64,000 bases of DNA from NCBI GenBank assembly GCA_020064725.1, contig JAGTWJ010000008.1:620001-684000 (forward strand), given 5' to 3'. The DNA comes from Drechslerella dactyloides. Lineage: Eukaryota > Ascomycota > Orbiliomycetes > Orbiliales > Orbiliaceae. Positions within the stretch are counted from its first letter, which is position 1; each line of letters starts with the position of its first letter. Under the pieces are notes generated by a model. That model worked only from the letters and a program-made list of their open reading frames with translations, had not been told where the DNA came from and did not search any database. A program made the translations under genes and the position numbers. This document shows, piece by piece, positions 34,301-45,794 of this stretch.

Positions 34301-35107
34301 TCTCCCATCTCCAACATCTCTAGAGCCCTATCGCCGTTAGCTGCAGCTGCGGCAACAACCGCTTTAGCTGGTACAGAAATCGAAGCCGCTATTGCGCAGG
34401 ACAGAGGGTCAGCAGGAACTACAGCTTCGGAAGCTAGTGATAAAGAGGAGAAGGCCAAAGCGGCTGAGAAATCTGCGTCTGAGGACGAGTCTGAAAAGTC
34501 ATCTGAGAAAGACGACGAAGAAGAGGCAGCAGCTGCTGACAAGCCGGAGAGTGAACCGGAGCCGGAAGCCGCAGAGGCAAGGCCGGATATCCCGGTAGAG
34601 GAGGAAAAGGAATCGTCAGAGGAATCTAGTTCTGGCGAGGACCACTACCAGTCAGCATCTGAGGTTGACACCGCGGATAGACCTATTGACATCGAGGACC
34701 TACCGTCAGCGGATAAGGAAGCAGCTCTGCCCGAGGAGTCAGCTGAGGAGGCCGCTGTTGCTGCTGTTATAGAGGAACCAGCCAAATCTGAGAGTGAGAG
34801 CGGTTCTGAAGAAGAATCTTCAGAAGCAGAGTCCGACAAAGTGTCTACCAAGAAGACGAGACGTCAGTCCAAGGAGGACCCTCTTGCCTTCGAATCAGAC
34901 AAGGAGGAGGAAGAGGTAATCAGCGGCGATTCGAGCAGCGGTAGCGACGGGTCGTCAGCGTCCGACTCTGATCACAGCCCGAAGGGTTCGCGGCGGGGAA
35001 AGAAGCGGTCGAAGCGTCTGTCTGGGATCTCGAGCAGCACGGCAAGCGGAACTAGCTCTAGCATGAAACGGAAAGGTAGGCATAGTTCTTCAACCGCTCT
35101 CTCGTAA
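31325..35107 (+). CDS. very long disordered, highly charged protein (5' end unresolved)
   Basis: An open frame of about 1,260 codons runs from an acceptor-like AG at 31323-31324 to TAA at 35105-35107. There is no in-frame ATG until codon ~1242, so the start must come from an upstream exon. One phase-compatible candidate is ATG CTC at 31084-31089, spliced to 31325. Composition is extreme: Gly/Tyr/Ser-rich at the start, poly-Pro near 390, Arg/Lys/Glu runs (DELKRREKEKRREARELR), then long Ser/Glu and Lys/Arg blocks, with no Cys. The motif PIAIPG occurs twice (about codons 574 and 928). I do not recognise a domain. Such proteins are often nuclear scaffolds or RNA-associated, but that is speculation. 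The last codons may be intronic: splicing at 35075 to 35323 keeps frame into the next coding region (see findings). Confidence 0.75.
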   Translation, partial: VPAPTVTSYSSEAFYGGAGGGWRAPPQNSSYQQSGVPPSPSTYSPSYRGGGGAGGGAGAGGDEYYEPSSVGSSYYDPSPYGGGAPDYHYLSSSNQSQRASQPRSRNRSQSHSQRDPTAPPPPLTRASTIQSQHAQHHRSQSFSSSSNPRLNIHTGESAAHVHSPRHAPEDPWSATRPGRRSFTREHSDRERESVREKSRQKGGEFFPAGAATRLSEIIPAPTPPVPEIFPKRERRSRRTNRPSQSSVKSGLYEEYPYANDSAYEEPIIPPPAPAPPSRPESVDPDELKRREKEKRREARELRAKEERDKERHRAEKKERRQERESSFASEASDPYSYQPQSATHYPSYAESPYGSYTAAPDPYHQTGSHGSQHGFPGAAAYPYIPGGDTYIPPPPPPPATETSFGYAESASTFAPTYAPTPPPPPTLTPSPLSAIQREGSRVNSPRPGKTRTGSGSSEVPRPRHSELKAEDDYYPSGKGSDFETSSRSKKSRSAKLAVEQERYDSGRYSPRPQFKRRGSGVPSERDLDRKESIDIERRGTPNLKAIEAPPSVRRHRRRESESYHRERDDGDISESSTPPIAIPGVESRKSRRTKTYPSLDTGRSYSSSNQGSVRRPPLKLLDKPRRRYSSTSSRPNSVADSYSRSPEELTEESESEESESVSHSESEDDGTVLGAREGIKPSQISVKKGSGRSSRKQERGSPLAITWGGEDLEEKERKDKEEEEEQGEGKRKTRRRQSQRKKHQLSVETRADDEEEPAEEEEEKAPRRRKKSKKAKEGKPSKKKAPELVIEPAIAEGSEAVNDSQAVVTDTEDDKQDKSEAEGSIKVHSPSDSDHPPRSHKKVPERSASISPNPTALLNIPTSVSRPPSSDGSRRRRRSSNKKRSPPRPRSPTSLSHSEASAKSEESSEAESESGSNKANDAENEVRQNSQALPIAIPGSAPRSRASTPARSPVKNKGTPLLRASTPKLPTPTGSVSGSLRLAGAPRRPHKRSPISNISRALSPLAAAAATTALAGTEIEAAIAQDRGSAGTTASEASDKEEKAKAAEKSASEDESEKSSEKDDEEEAAAADKPESEPEPEAAEARPDIPVEEEKESSEESSSGEDHYQSASEVDTADRPIDIEDLPSADKEAALPEESAEEAAVAAVIEEPAKSESESGSEEESSEAESDKVSTKKTRRQSKEDPLAFESDKEEEEVISGDSSSGSDGSSASDSDHSPKGSRRGKKRSKRLSGISSSTASGTSSSMKRKGRHSSSTALS

Positions 35108-35288
35108 AGCATCAATGCGATTGGGATATCTTGTTTGGCTTGGACGGATGTCTGGTGGTTGGTGATGGAGATGAGATGCGGTCTCGAAACTAGACGCCGT
35201 GGGATGTTGAAAACAGAGACCGTGTTTGCTGCACGCACCACCTGCAACACCTCAGCCTGAACCTATAGATTTGATTTACTAAACCACG

Positions 35289-37036
35289 ATGCGGATAATG
35301 ACGCTGACACGGTTTCTCCTAGACCCGAACTCTTCCATGACAGATCCAACGTCTCCGACTACGTCCAGCCTTCGACGAGGTTCCGTCCCCGAAGTCATTG
35401 CGCGCAGCGGAGATGAAGAGTTGACCAGCCCTCTTACATCCACGAGAGACCTCGACGGCGACCTATCTATGGTCGACGAGGTTCACGATAGCTACAGACA
35501 CATGGAGAATAAAGCCGAATTGATTGCAGCACAACTGTCCGGCGGTGCGAAAAACGAGTGAGTTTTGCCACCCCATCAACAATCTTGTCCGAATACTATT
35601 ATCGGATGACTGACGTGGCATTTTATTCTGCAGCTTTGAGGATATGATTCGGAAGTACAGACGAGATGTGGAGGGTCTGCGGTCTGCCTGTGATGATGCT
35701 CTTCGCGAGCGAGACAAGCTCAGCAAGAAGCTGGACAAGGCGGACCGGGCATATGAACGGAAGGACAACGACCTAAAGGATGCAAAGAAGGCATATGACG
35801 ATGTGAGCAACATCTATCCAGTTGTAGCACTTCATATCCTGGCGACTAACGATTTTGCAGCTGTCTCGTCGTGTGCACACGTTGAGAGAAGACCATGAAA
35901 TGGACGTCAAGCGAGCCATCCAGGTCCGCGACAAGGACTGGGATAAAACGTGGACGGAGAAAAACAAGCATCTGATCAGAGACCTCGAAGCCGCGAGGAG
36001 CCAGCGTCACTCGCTGGAAAAGATCATCGCTGAGAAAGAAGAGCTGGTGCAGGATCTCGAGGAGCAAATCCAGCGTCTCAAGCACGACATCAGCATGAGC
36101 ACCCGCACGGAGGCCCAGAAGACGGATGACCTCTTCAACCAGGAGATCGGTGATCTGTGGAGAAACCTTCAACGATGGGTCTTCCTCAATTTCAAGGGCA
36201 AGATCGGTACGTATCTCTCGTCCAGCCCTACACATCAGCGATACAACTCAGCTAACGGTTGTGTTAGACTTCGATTCGCTTCCTGAAAGCACGCAGGCGA
36301 CTGTTGCATCTGTCACGAACGGAAACCCACAGTTGATTCTGTCCAAGAAGTATCTGGTGATATCCGCCGTGATTACAAAATCCCTGCACGAGAACATCTT
36401 CGATGCCTATATGTACGGCATGAGCAAAGAGACAAACGAAGGTCTCGCCGCTCTCGAACAGTATCTCGCTTGTAAGTGAACTTCCACGCGGCTTATCAAT
36501 ATAATAACGACCATCAAACTGACAATCCAACAGCTCTCTCAAACGCGCCTTCCTACGACGCCGCTATCAACCGCTGGCGCGCACAGACGCTCACAATGAT
36601 CAAGAAGCACGCAATGCCATCGCTAGGCACAGCGCCTCTCGCCTCCGTTGCAAACCTCTCGTCGACCGAGGCGTACCTCACCACATCCCTAGAGGACCTC
36701 CTCCTCCACTTGACTACCGCCCTAGCCCCACTAGGCCTCTCGACTGCAGCGGAGCCGCGCGAGAAGCTCAGAGCGATTCTGGAGACCGCAGCTGCCATCG
36801 CGGTTGACCTGCGGGTGCAGCGGGCCAGGTTCGTGGTCAACCCCGACAGCCTCCTGGGCGAGGAATTCGACCCGGATACGATGGAGGACCTCGACGGGCA
36901 CGAGGACGAGGATTGCGATGGGCGGCGCGTCGCATGTGTCGCGTGGCCGGCGGTGTGGAAGAGCGGAGACGAGAACGGGGATAATACGCATTTGAAGAAT
37001 TTGATATACAAGGCGCAGGTTTTCCTGGTTGATTAG
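35289..37036 (+). CDS. coiled-coil protein (possibly the C-terminal part of the preceding gene)
   Basis: Exons are 35289-35557, 35634-35802, 35861-36206, 36268-36471 and 36534-37036, all in phase, giving 496 residues from ATG 35289 or 480 from ATG 35337. After a Ser/Thr-rich start, residues about 91-225 are a strong heptad-rich coiled coil (RERDKLSKKLDKADRAYERK; HSLEKIIAEKEELVQDLEE). A globular C-terminal part follows, with LWRNLQRWVFLNFK, then an all-helical region and a final acidic segment with DPDTMEDLDGHEDED. I know no named family. If the 247-nt intron 35076-35322 is real, this is the C-terminal third of one large protein. That intron has a GCTGAC branch-like site about 14 nt before its AG. 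Confidence 0.8.
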
Positions 37037-37704
37037 AGGGGTGTAGAAGGCGATGAGGGTAAGGTAGTTTGGCAGGTGGCGGCGGCTGCATGTGCGCGTT
37101 CATGAATGCTATGAATCTTATATTTCCCTTGTTTATATCTATGAGATTTACTTTAGTATCTTCAGCAGTCTTGTTTGACGAGCCTGTGTCAATTTTTTGG
37201 GGGTGATTTGGCGGGGCCGACAGCGGGTGAAGCATCTACTATAGCTATATATCGGCGGCTGTACACATGTAGTTACAGCAGGCACTTATATCTATAATAT
37301 CTAGTGTAAAATGCAAACCAGATTACAGGAAGAACAGGTAGTATACTTCCGCTTTGGCGATCGATACCTCTTTGGTGATTTCTTGTGTAGCTTGGCTAAG
37401 TTCTCATATTACTGCCTACTCTTTAACTGCCGGGCCATCAGCAAATCAGCTGCGGGCACCCAACGCGTCTACGCGGTGTCATCTGGATGCATTCGGAATA
37501 TACATGTATACCCCGCTTATATATATGACCATGGCGCCCGGTCGGTGCCCGTAGAGAAGTATAAATGCCGGTGACTTCCATTCGCGATCAACCTCTAAAC
37601 CTTGATAAGTCTAGCTAACCACACCCCGCGGCCCGAGGATATCCCCTTGACCATACCAGGATTCGATAATAGAGAAGAAGCCTTTATTGATACACAATAT
37701 AATC
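37037..37704. other. intergenic between coiled-coil gene and dehydrogenase
   Basis: AT-rich 670 bases with TATATA words; the 3' untranslated region of one gene and the promoter of the next. No gene seen. Confidence 0.5.
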
Positions 37705-38798
37705 ATGTCTACGTACGTGATCGCAGGAGCCTCTCAAGGCATTGGCGTAAGTGAGCCCCACCATAGTAGTCAGCATAAGACGACATGCATACGTTATATA
37801 TATACGCTGAACTCCAACATCCCACTGACACGATCCATCAATCGATATAGTATGCCTTCATAACCTACCTAGCCGCTAATCCAGATAACACCGTCTTCGG
37901 CCTCGTCCGCACAGACGCACCAGCGACGATCGCAAAACTGAAAGCCGCAAATCTCGACTACAAAAACCTACACATCCTCCAAGCAGATATCACGTCCCTC
38001 ACTGAGATAAAAGCTGCCGTCGCCGCCATATCGGCGATAACACCCGCAGTCGACACCCTCATATTTACGGCAGGGTACCGCTCGTATGGGACCATCTCGC
38101 TCCCGCCAACGGCCTTCAAAGATGAGGAGACCGTCGCGCTGCTGGAGGCTGATACGAACGAGTCTATGAAGACGGCAGTCGTGGGAATTACGCTTACGAT
38201 CAATGCATTTTTACCACTGATCCGTGCGGGGAAGGGGAAGAAGATTGTTGGGCTGTCCTCGCCGAGCGGTGATATCGAGTGCATTTTGAAGATGGCGAAG
38301 CACGGCGGCGGGGTGCATGGAGTGCCGTATTCGACCGGCAAGGCTGCGCAGAACCTTTTATTGGCGAGCTTTGCGGTGGAGTTGATGCCCGAGGGGATCG
38401 TGGTAGTGTCCATGTCGCCGGGATTCGTGGCGACTGAGCGGACTTCTGTTGGTACGTTCTTATACTCTTCCTGCTTCATCTTCACGTTCCACCTCCCATG
38501 TAGCTGTTTTATACGTGATCATATGGCATGAAAATGATTCAAGCATGCACTCAAGTGATCAAGAGGGAGTATAGCAGATATGTTCCAAAACTGTGCTAAC
38601 ATGTTCTGTGGTATAGTGCCTCAAGAAGTCCTGGACCAATTATTCCCAATGTGGAAAAAGGTCTGGCCAGACTTCGACATGAAAGCTGCGACGCCCGAGG
38701 AGGCCGTCAAAAGGATGATCAACACCATCGAGAACGTGATCACGATGGAGCAGACCGGCGAGCACCTGTCGTTCAAGGGGAACAAGGACTTCCTCTGA
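37705..38798 (+). CDS. short-chain dehydrogenase/reductase (SDR)
   Basis: The model has 274 residues from exons 37705-37746, 37851-38451 and 38617-38798, in phase. The dinucleotide-binding motif is GASQGIG (about 8-14), cut by the first intron right after it. The active-site motif is YSTGK with Tyr174 and Lys178, preceded by Ser at about 150-151 (GLSSPSG). The usual NNAG is replaced by FTAG near 79-82. These motifs define the classical Rossmann-fold SDR family that oxidises or reduces alcohol and keto groups with NAD(P)(H). The length is normal for the family. The substrate cannot be told. The last intron is 165 nt, longer than most here. It stands alone, with no biosynthetic partner genes beside it. 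Confidence 0.85.
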
Positions 38799-39829
38799 AG
38801 ACAAATATAAAATCATTAGTTTATACTGACTACACGAATGGCTTGAACCTCTCGATCTATAGAGCGCTGGCATACGCTACCATGGTAGCTATACGCAGGT
38901 TGGATCTTTTATTTTTGCATGCTGTTGGCCTACCGTACACCTGTATGCTAGAGCTTGGCGTGACATCGACAGACCAGTCAGAGAGCTCTGACTGCGCCGA
39001 ATGATATTGATTCATTCATGAGCTTATTGTTTACAAACAGATGACAAATGTATGCGCTAGACACAGCTCATATTAGTGACTTGTACGCTTCCCACCCCCA
39101 GTGCAGGGAATTATCCCGACTTCAATGCCCGTGGCGTAAGACGTTAAAATCAACGTCTGAATCAATCGAAATATACCGTAAGGGATGTCGGCTGTCCAGT
39201 CAGTGGCGGCCAACGCACGCCGCGAGCCAATCTCCGTGATATTTTTTGAAATCGAAACGGGCAGCCGTCTTGTGACACCCTGCCAACCGACCCAATTGAA
39301 TTCTCGCTTCCCAGCGATAGCCTCGAGAACGCGAGCGCCAGACCAAATCAGCAATCAGAGGTCCGATCGCATTGACGGCCCCACTCGCGCTTTCCCTCAG
39401 AATGGCATCATGTGCCAGATACGGCCATTCCGGAACCGCATGCTAGCTTGATATGATCACTTATTGACATCAATTCAAGTTAGGTTTTTATGTGCAAACT
39501 ATCGTGTTTACAACGACAGGACAACAAAAATGGGAACGCTCCAGGACTTTACTTATCAGGAGTGTCGGGCCCGGGTCAGCGTCCAGATATCGATCGAACG
39601 AATCGGGTTCACACAAAAGTTTAGATTACAGTCCCGTTAGGTAATGCCTCGTGATTCTAATTAGCCGGAGCCGCAGCAGAAGCATGCAGCTCGGCTTCCG
39701 TCCTTCATGCACGGCATGCAAGTCCACGTACACGTCGCAACCGGCTAACAAACCTGGAAAGGGTTCCTACATACATGGTAATTGAGTTTTTTGGCCTAAC
39801 AAGAGCCGACTGCGCTAAGGCTCGCAGCC

Positions 39830-39854
39830 GAACGAGCGAACGAGCGAGCGAACG
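39830..39854. repeat. imperfect (GAACGAGC)n repeat
   Basis: Alternating GAAC and GAGC tetranucleotides over about 25 bp. Confidence 0.75.
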
Positions 39855-41677
39855 ATGGGGGACGGTTGCGTTTGCGCACAGGATCCATCCCGGTCCCTAT
39901 AGCTGTCTAGTATGAGCGATAAAAGAGCAAACACCTAGTTTTGAGATTTATGAGAAAGAGGTGCTTGCTCAAGGGTCGCATCCGAAACGCCGTTGCTATG
40001 CAGGGTGAATAAACAAGAGCTTTGAAGGGAAAATAGTGTTTGCCTGTATCTTTTCGTCGTCTCGTGCAGAAATGTTTTCGTTAACTAGAGGGTTCGATTT
40101 CGCCCTGGCTTGCGAAGCAGAGCTAGCTAGTGCGCGGACTTGGTTTGAATGTGTGTTTTGAAAGTTAACTCAGAAGTATGTATACATCTGAGGATGTCTG
40201 CAAGTGCGCCACGGCAGCTGCGAGCTTGCATCAGCGAGCGGTGAATCGAATAGAATATGCCGTCTACAGCTGATATGCTGATATACATGCCACCAATCCG
40301 ACAAAAGATTGCATCATCGCATTGACTCATAGAGTCATTCGTCCATATGAATGGGATGGCAAACTTCTACAGAATTCTCCGAGCCTTGTTATATTTCCAT
40401 AAATCGCATATTACCGTCCAGTTTGGCTGAATATCTAACGTTACGATACGTGTTTTCCTGATGCAAGGGCGGGTGGTCTATTGATCAATTGAAAGAACCT
40501 ATCTATGGTTGACTATCCTGGCATAAAGGTGCCGAGTTTCACGCCGTCAGATGGCTGTTCCATTTTGAATTCGCCTATCAGAGGCTGCCTGTTCAGCGAC
40601 GGCAGGTCAGTCGTGGCCACGCGGACTATTGTTGGCATCCCGGACCTTGGTGTTGCGACTTGTCCATCGACCCGCCTCGAATGCTAACGATCGATGAGTG
40701 TTAGCTTTTTCAATCCCTGTAAATTTGATTCCTATGAGCATTCGAACATTCTTTCGAATTCGCTGCGTCTATAGCGACTTGGGGACTATAGAAAATCTTA
40801 TAATCACATTTTCTGTTATTCTGAGGATCGTGGGGTGGATGGGTGGCCGGTCCCGGTGGGGAAGGGCCAGTCGCAGCTAGCGAGCGAGTCCTCGAGTCCG
40901 TCTCCGAGTTACACTACTAGGTGCATGCGCAAGTGTCCACACTGGATGTCAAGGCACTGCGCAGTAAAGAGAGAGTCATCTTACCATTGATCCATCGAAA
41001 AGATGTATAATGAATACCTATAAACAGCAGTTTAGCGTACTGAAAACGATATTCTCTGACCAGCCCTCAGATCGCAGAACTGTTCTACAAACACGTTTGA
41101 GTTGCACATGCGTACAGACATGCATCTCTGCGCCTGAATTGCACCGAAATGACTGTTGAATAGAAGCCTGTTTTTGGCCATGCTCCAGAGAGAACATTGT
41201 ACATGCAATCCAGAGTGAATAGGATTCACAATAACACCCCGATATCCTGTATATCGCGAAGTCGAATAAAGCTGCAACGGGAGCTCATGTTACATGCGCA
41301 ACACATAGCTAGCCATTCTACGAGCGCCGTATTCATGCAGCCGGAACACGAATCCAAAATAAAAAAAAACGAGGCTGGTTTGAACAGGCGGAAAGAACAT
41401 TTTATTCGGGCAGTAAAATTGCACCGCATTCGTCTACTAGATTAAAATAAAATAAAAAGGTGGTGTGGGTGCAGCGCATCAGACGACGCGACGTCGACAT
41501 AGTAATAGTAGGAGTAGAATCAGTACAGTGTGCTAGTGATAATATTCTGGTTTTAGCGGGCAGGCGTATGCACGGCAGCCCTGCGAGCGAGTCAACAGGC
41601 GCTATAATCGAGCACTAAGGGCTATGGATATATATTCACTACGTATACCCCCGTTGCTACGCTGGCGGAGGGAGGGC

Positions 41678-41686
41678 TATATAAAG
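41678..41686 (+). promoter_or_regulatory. TATA-like box ahead of the AT-hook gene
   Basis: TATATAAAG is followed by GC-rich sequence and then a long C/T-rich tract up to the ATG at 42156. The position implies a leader of roughly 430 nt. Inferred from sequence alone. Confidence 0.4.
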
Positions 41687-42155
41687 AAGGGCCCCCCGCC
41701 GGGCTGTCGAGTCGACTGTTGCGGTGTGCCAGCTCCCGTCTGTTGTTTTCCTTTCCTCCCACCTCCATCCATTAATCCCGCCGCCCCTCTCCCATCCATC
41801 GCATCCATCTTCACACGTCACCTTCCCATCGCCGTTCTCCTTCCCCGCGCAGATATCGATCGCCCTCGAGAAGAGCTAAGTTTTCGTCGCCTCATCCCGC
41901 GCACCTTATCCCTCACAAACAAATCCCCGGGTTTTTTTTCTCTCTCCGATATCAAAAAATCAGCTGGTAGGGCGGCCGACGTACGTAGCCTCAGCTCGCA
42001 ACAACTCTAGCTCGCTCGGATCCAAATCCCACTTTCTCTGCTCCTCCCTCCATCTTCACACCCTTCTCTCTCGCGCAAGGAGAAAGAAGAAAAAATCCAC
42101 CGTACCTCCAAATATAAAAGAATCGGAGAATTAAAAAGCAAAAAACGACGTAAAG

Positions 42156-42623
42156 ATGGCTCCAACCACCACTACGGCAACGACCACCACGGCTCCCAAA
42201 GCCAAAGTTGGTCGCCCGAAGAAGACCTCCGGTGCGGAGCCCACTCGCCGCTCCACCAGGACTATCACTCCGCGCACAATCTTCAGCACTAGCGCTGGTG
42301 TCACTAAGCCAAAGGCTGCACCCAGAAAGCGGAAGACAACCGTCAAAGATAAGGTTGTCGGCGCCGCCAAGAAGGTCAAAGGAACCATCACTCGCAAACC
42401 GGCTGTCAAAGCCGCTGGCACGAAGAGGATGAGGTAAGATGTCATTCCCCTGCCTTTTTTCCCCCGCCACCTGGTGCAAATTTCATCGCATGTTGAGAAG
42501 ACACACTTTTTTCGGTGCTTATATCCGCTTTACCACTTTGCCGAACATTTGCTAACATGTGCATCTCACCACAGGGGCACAGATGGCAGGGGCGCTAAGA
42601 AGGCGAAGCACATCAAAGCTTGA
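42156..42623 (+). CDS. small AT-hook / H1-like basic protein
   Basis: The model has 108 residues from exons 42156-42433 and 42575-42623. The split Arg codon and a GCTAAC branch site at 42551-42556 support the intron. The protein is almost entirely Lys, Arg, Thr, Ala and Pro. It contains an AT-hook-like core, KVGRPKK (about 17-23), and several H1-tail-like runs (RKPAVKAAGTKR; GAKKAKHIKA). AT-hooks bind the minor groove of AT-rich DNA, so a chromatin-associated role is plausible but inferred. It lacks the winged-helix globular domain of true histone H1. The gene is framed by C/T-rich leader sequence and a T-rich 3' region, consistent with strong expression, which the sequence cannot prove. Confidence 0.75.
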
Positions 42624-44786
42624 TTGAAATATCTTCATTCATGTCTTTTTTCTCTGCTTTTTTCTTTGCTCGTGGAATTTTTTTATTTTTTTTTGGATGT
42701 TTCCTTTTTTTTGCTTCTTCTGCTCCATCGCCTCCTGCATCTCTCGGGGGTCTGATATGGGTCGGGCCATCGTCATCACTATAATGGATATGGCTGTTTT
42801 TGCCTCCACGGCTTTATTTTTCCTTACTCGGTTCATTTGGCATCACAGCAGCATAGACGCACGCGTTGACGGTCCGCGACCTGCCTTCCCCTTTCCTCAC
42901 TTCCCTCCACCTTTGTAAGATACATATTTCTCTTCCACCCCGTCCGCGGACTTCTCCATGTTGCATGTCTTCTTCTTGGTATCGTTTTCCGCTTCTTTCT
43001 TTCTTTCTTTTCGCCAGGCGAAATATCTTAGGGAAGGAATGAACGAGACTGCTCGTATTGTCTTTATTTCTTTCCTTCTGCAGCATTTTGATACGCATGC
43101 ATTATTGGATCGATCAATATCTTTATTCATGCTTGTCCTATCGATGAGAGCTCGTAAGGCGTTGGGTACAGGCATGCATGCGGAAGGCTTTATCTCGATG
43201 CATGCTAGACGTCTATGCAAGCGTCAGATTTTACAAGTTTCTCTATTCTCTCTCTGCGTCCTGACCGATATTAAATTCCTCGTACACGCACTCGCCGAGC
43301 GTTCATACATACATTCTCCTGCGATTCTCTTTGTTCATGTTTGCTGATACCATGAATTCGAAAATGATACGTCTGCAGTTCTCCTCTTGTCGACTTGGTT
43401 CAAGGTTCCACTGAGCGGTGATGTTTTAATGAACTCTACGGCTGTCTTCGAGCATTCGTTCGGCTTATTTCGTTATGCGGTTGACTACAAGCGTGTATAC
43501 TACGCGATCGCTATATCGACTTTTGGCATGCGTTTATACTACATCATAGCGCAACCCTATCGATATTTGATGTTGTGCAGAGACAACATCGTCCCCATGG
43601 ATGCCATCCTCTCATATTACTAACGTTGCTTCCAGTACAGTTGGTCTCGTAAGCTAAATTTATAACCCACAGTGTTCACAAGGGTCGGCAAAGGGAGAGT
43701 TTGGCTTACAAGATCACCTCCCATTATATTCCGTCGGCATGATTCTACGAGATGGCGGATGCCCGGCTTGACAAAGTCGGCGCATCTATCTGAAATATCG
43801 AGTTTGTAATTTTATACGCTCGATTATGAACAGGTCAGTATCTTGAACGTGACAGTTGATAGATATCGAGAAAGTCTGAATATTCAAATTCGTCCATCCT
43901 AACAAAAAACCCGCTTCGGATTTTGGATTTGGCCTTGTACAATAATATATTGCGCAAGAGATATAAAGTATTCTGAACCTCTACAAATATTCGAATTCAA
44001 GACCTGACGTTAGGCATTACACCAACGATACTCATAGGGAGCCCGCCAGTGAGCAGAACTACCTTTTGGGGACATAGCTGATACGATACGAGGTTTTATA
44101 TTTGGATAAATTGCCTTCTCTTCTCAATGTATAATCCCACATGTCATGGAATTTGAAAGCCTCCCTATATTATGCAATTGATTATTTGGCTCTAGATCGC
44201 CAGATGTTCTTCGGTACTGGCAGTCTGGTTTATGAGACAATTCCTGTCTCGCGCCATCGAGAATTATTACTTACTGGTACGCAATATTTGAAAGAAGATT
44301 TCTCCGCATACAAGGGCTTATCAGGCGCACGAACTTAAGCCTGGCTGGCTATTGATGCGTGTATACACTTGATAATCAACTTGTATGCACTTTTTAACAG
44401 TTCGAATGAAGCCTTAGAGAAATATGGGTGCAAGACCCTCCAGACCGGATATCAGTGCATTCAGTCGTATACAGATGACTCTTTAACGAGTTGGTTAGAC
44501 AATATATTTAGATTGATGCCTACGCTAGACACGCTAGAAGAGATGAAGCCTTGGATCCAGGGAATGACGCCCCAGAACCGTTCAGTGTGATCTTGCATTT
44601 TGGATGCATATGATATGATATACTACAGACGCGCTTGCAAACGCAACCTTGCACTATTTACACCATGCCCGGCCGAATAGAAGCTGTGAGGAGCCGCCTG
44701 CTCATCATCTACCCACTTCCCAGTCGGTAGAGCGGATGGCAGCAAGCAAGGAAGGAGAAGAATATTTCAGATATATCCCCCAAACA
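42624..44786. other. intergenic, 3' regions of two convergent genes
   Basis: T-rich just after 42624, then AT-rich (43600-44650). Small frames at 44141-44590 show no motif or splice logic. No gene or RNA supported. Confidence 0.55.
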
Positions 44787-45696
44787 TCACTTCCTATACC
44801 ACATTCTCGTAATCTAGTCCCACAAAATTAGCACCATCCAACCGGAAAATACAACAACTGTACAAATAACATACCTTTGTATTCCGCATCTTCTTCTGCA
44901 GCTGCATGATCCCGTACATCAGCGCCTCCGCCGTCGGCGGACACCCAGGCACATAGATATCCACGGGCACAATGCGATCGCACCCCCTCACGACCGAATA
45001 CGAGTAATGGTAGTATCCGCCGCCGTTCGCGCACGAGCCCATGGAAATGACCCACCGCGGGTCGGGCATCTGGTCGTACACCTGCCGCAGCGCGGGCGCC
45101 ATCTTGTTCGTCAGCGTGCCCGCGACAATCATCACGTCCGACTGTCGTGGGGACGCGCGGAAGATGATGCCCAGACGGTCCTGGTCGTAGCGCGGGGTTG
45201 ACAGGTGCATCATTTCGACGGCGCAGCAGGCGAGGCCGAAGGTCATGGGCCAGAGGGAGCCTTGACGCGCCCAATTGGCGATGGCGTCGAGGGTTGTTCT
45301 GGATGGGATACAGGCAACGGTCAGTCATCGCGGCACGTAGGTCATGTATGGGTAAAGAGGTACGCACAGGGCGTAGTCTACAACGCCTTCGGGCTTCTGC
45401 TGGCTCGGAAGTGGGACCTCCTTCCTGGGAACGACGCTCATTCCGGCGGGAGTGAGGTTCGAGGCATCGCGTTTCGATCGCAGAGGATATGTCGCCGTCG
45501 TAGCGGGCACCAGTGAAGCTGATCCAATTGACACATCTGTTAGCATCCGACTCTACGACATTTCAAGTGGAGTCCTGTGGCTCCTGCTCGATAAGCTTGG
45601 CGAAGGCGGTGGGGGACGTTTGTATGTACCTCGCGGGATGAGGGCCGAAACTGCGCCTCGGGCAGTCAAGACGCGTCGGGGTATTATCGACGCCAT
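44787..45696 (-). CDS. nuo19.3: NADH:ubiquinone oxidoreductase PSST subunit (NDUFS7 / NuoB), mitochondrial
   Basis: The protein has 222 residues from exons 45630-45696, 45368-45518, 44875-45298 and 44787-44813 (minus strand), all in phase. It is a core subunit of respiratory complex I that holds iron-sulfur cluster N2, the last electron carrier before ubiquinone. The four ligand cysteines are visible: the tandem pair in GLACCAVEMM (97, 98), GSCANGGGYY (162) and VPGCPP (192). The first ~40 residues are Arg/Ser/Ala-rich (MASIIPRRVLTARGAVSALI) without acidic residues, a mitochondrial targeting sequence. The tiny last exon encodes ITRMWYRK, the conserved end of fungal homologues. The symbol follows the Neurospora name for this subunit. 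CCAAT boxes lie upstream. The gene is complete, with no odd residues. Confidence 0.95.
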
Positions 45697-45794
45697 GGCT
45701 TGGTCTGCCGGTGGACGGTGGATGGAAGCGAAGAGGCGATGGCGAGGCCGAGGAGGTGAGGTCGCGGACGTCGAGCTGCGGTGGTGGCGGGTGG

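Larger units (their letters stand above)
38799..42155. other. intergenic, 3.4 kb, plus leader of the AT-hook gene
   Basis: No supported gene lies between 38799 and about 41650. An AACG/AGCG-type repeat sits at 39830-39854. From 41678 a TATA-like box and a C/T-rich leader precede the small basic protein. Confidence 0.55.

Noticed and set aside
37705..38798. Secondary-metabolite gene cluster
   Set aside because: The dehydrogenases, transporter and regulator are far apart with housekeeping genes between; there is no backbone synthase.
44141..44590. Two short plus-strand frames in AT-rich DNA
   Set aside because: They do not splice into one coherent protein and have no recognisable residues.
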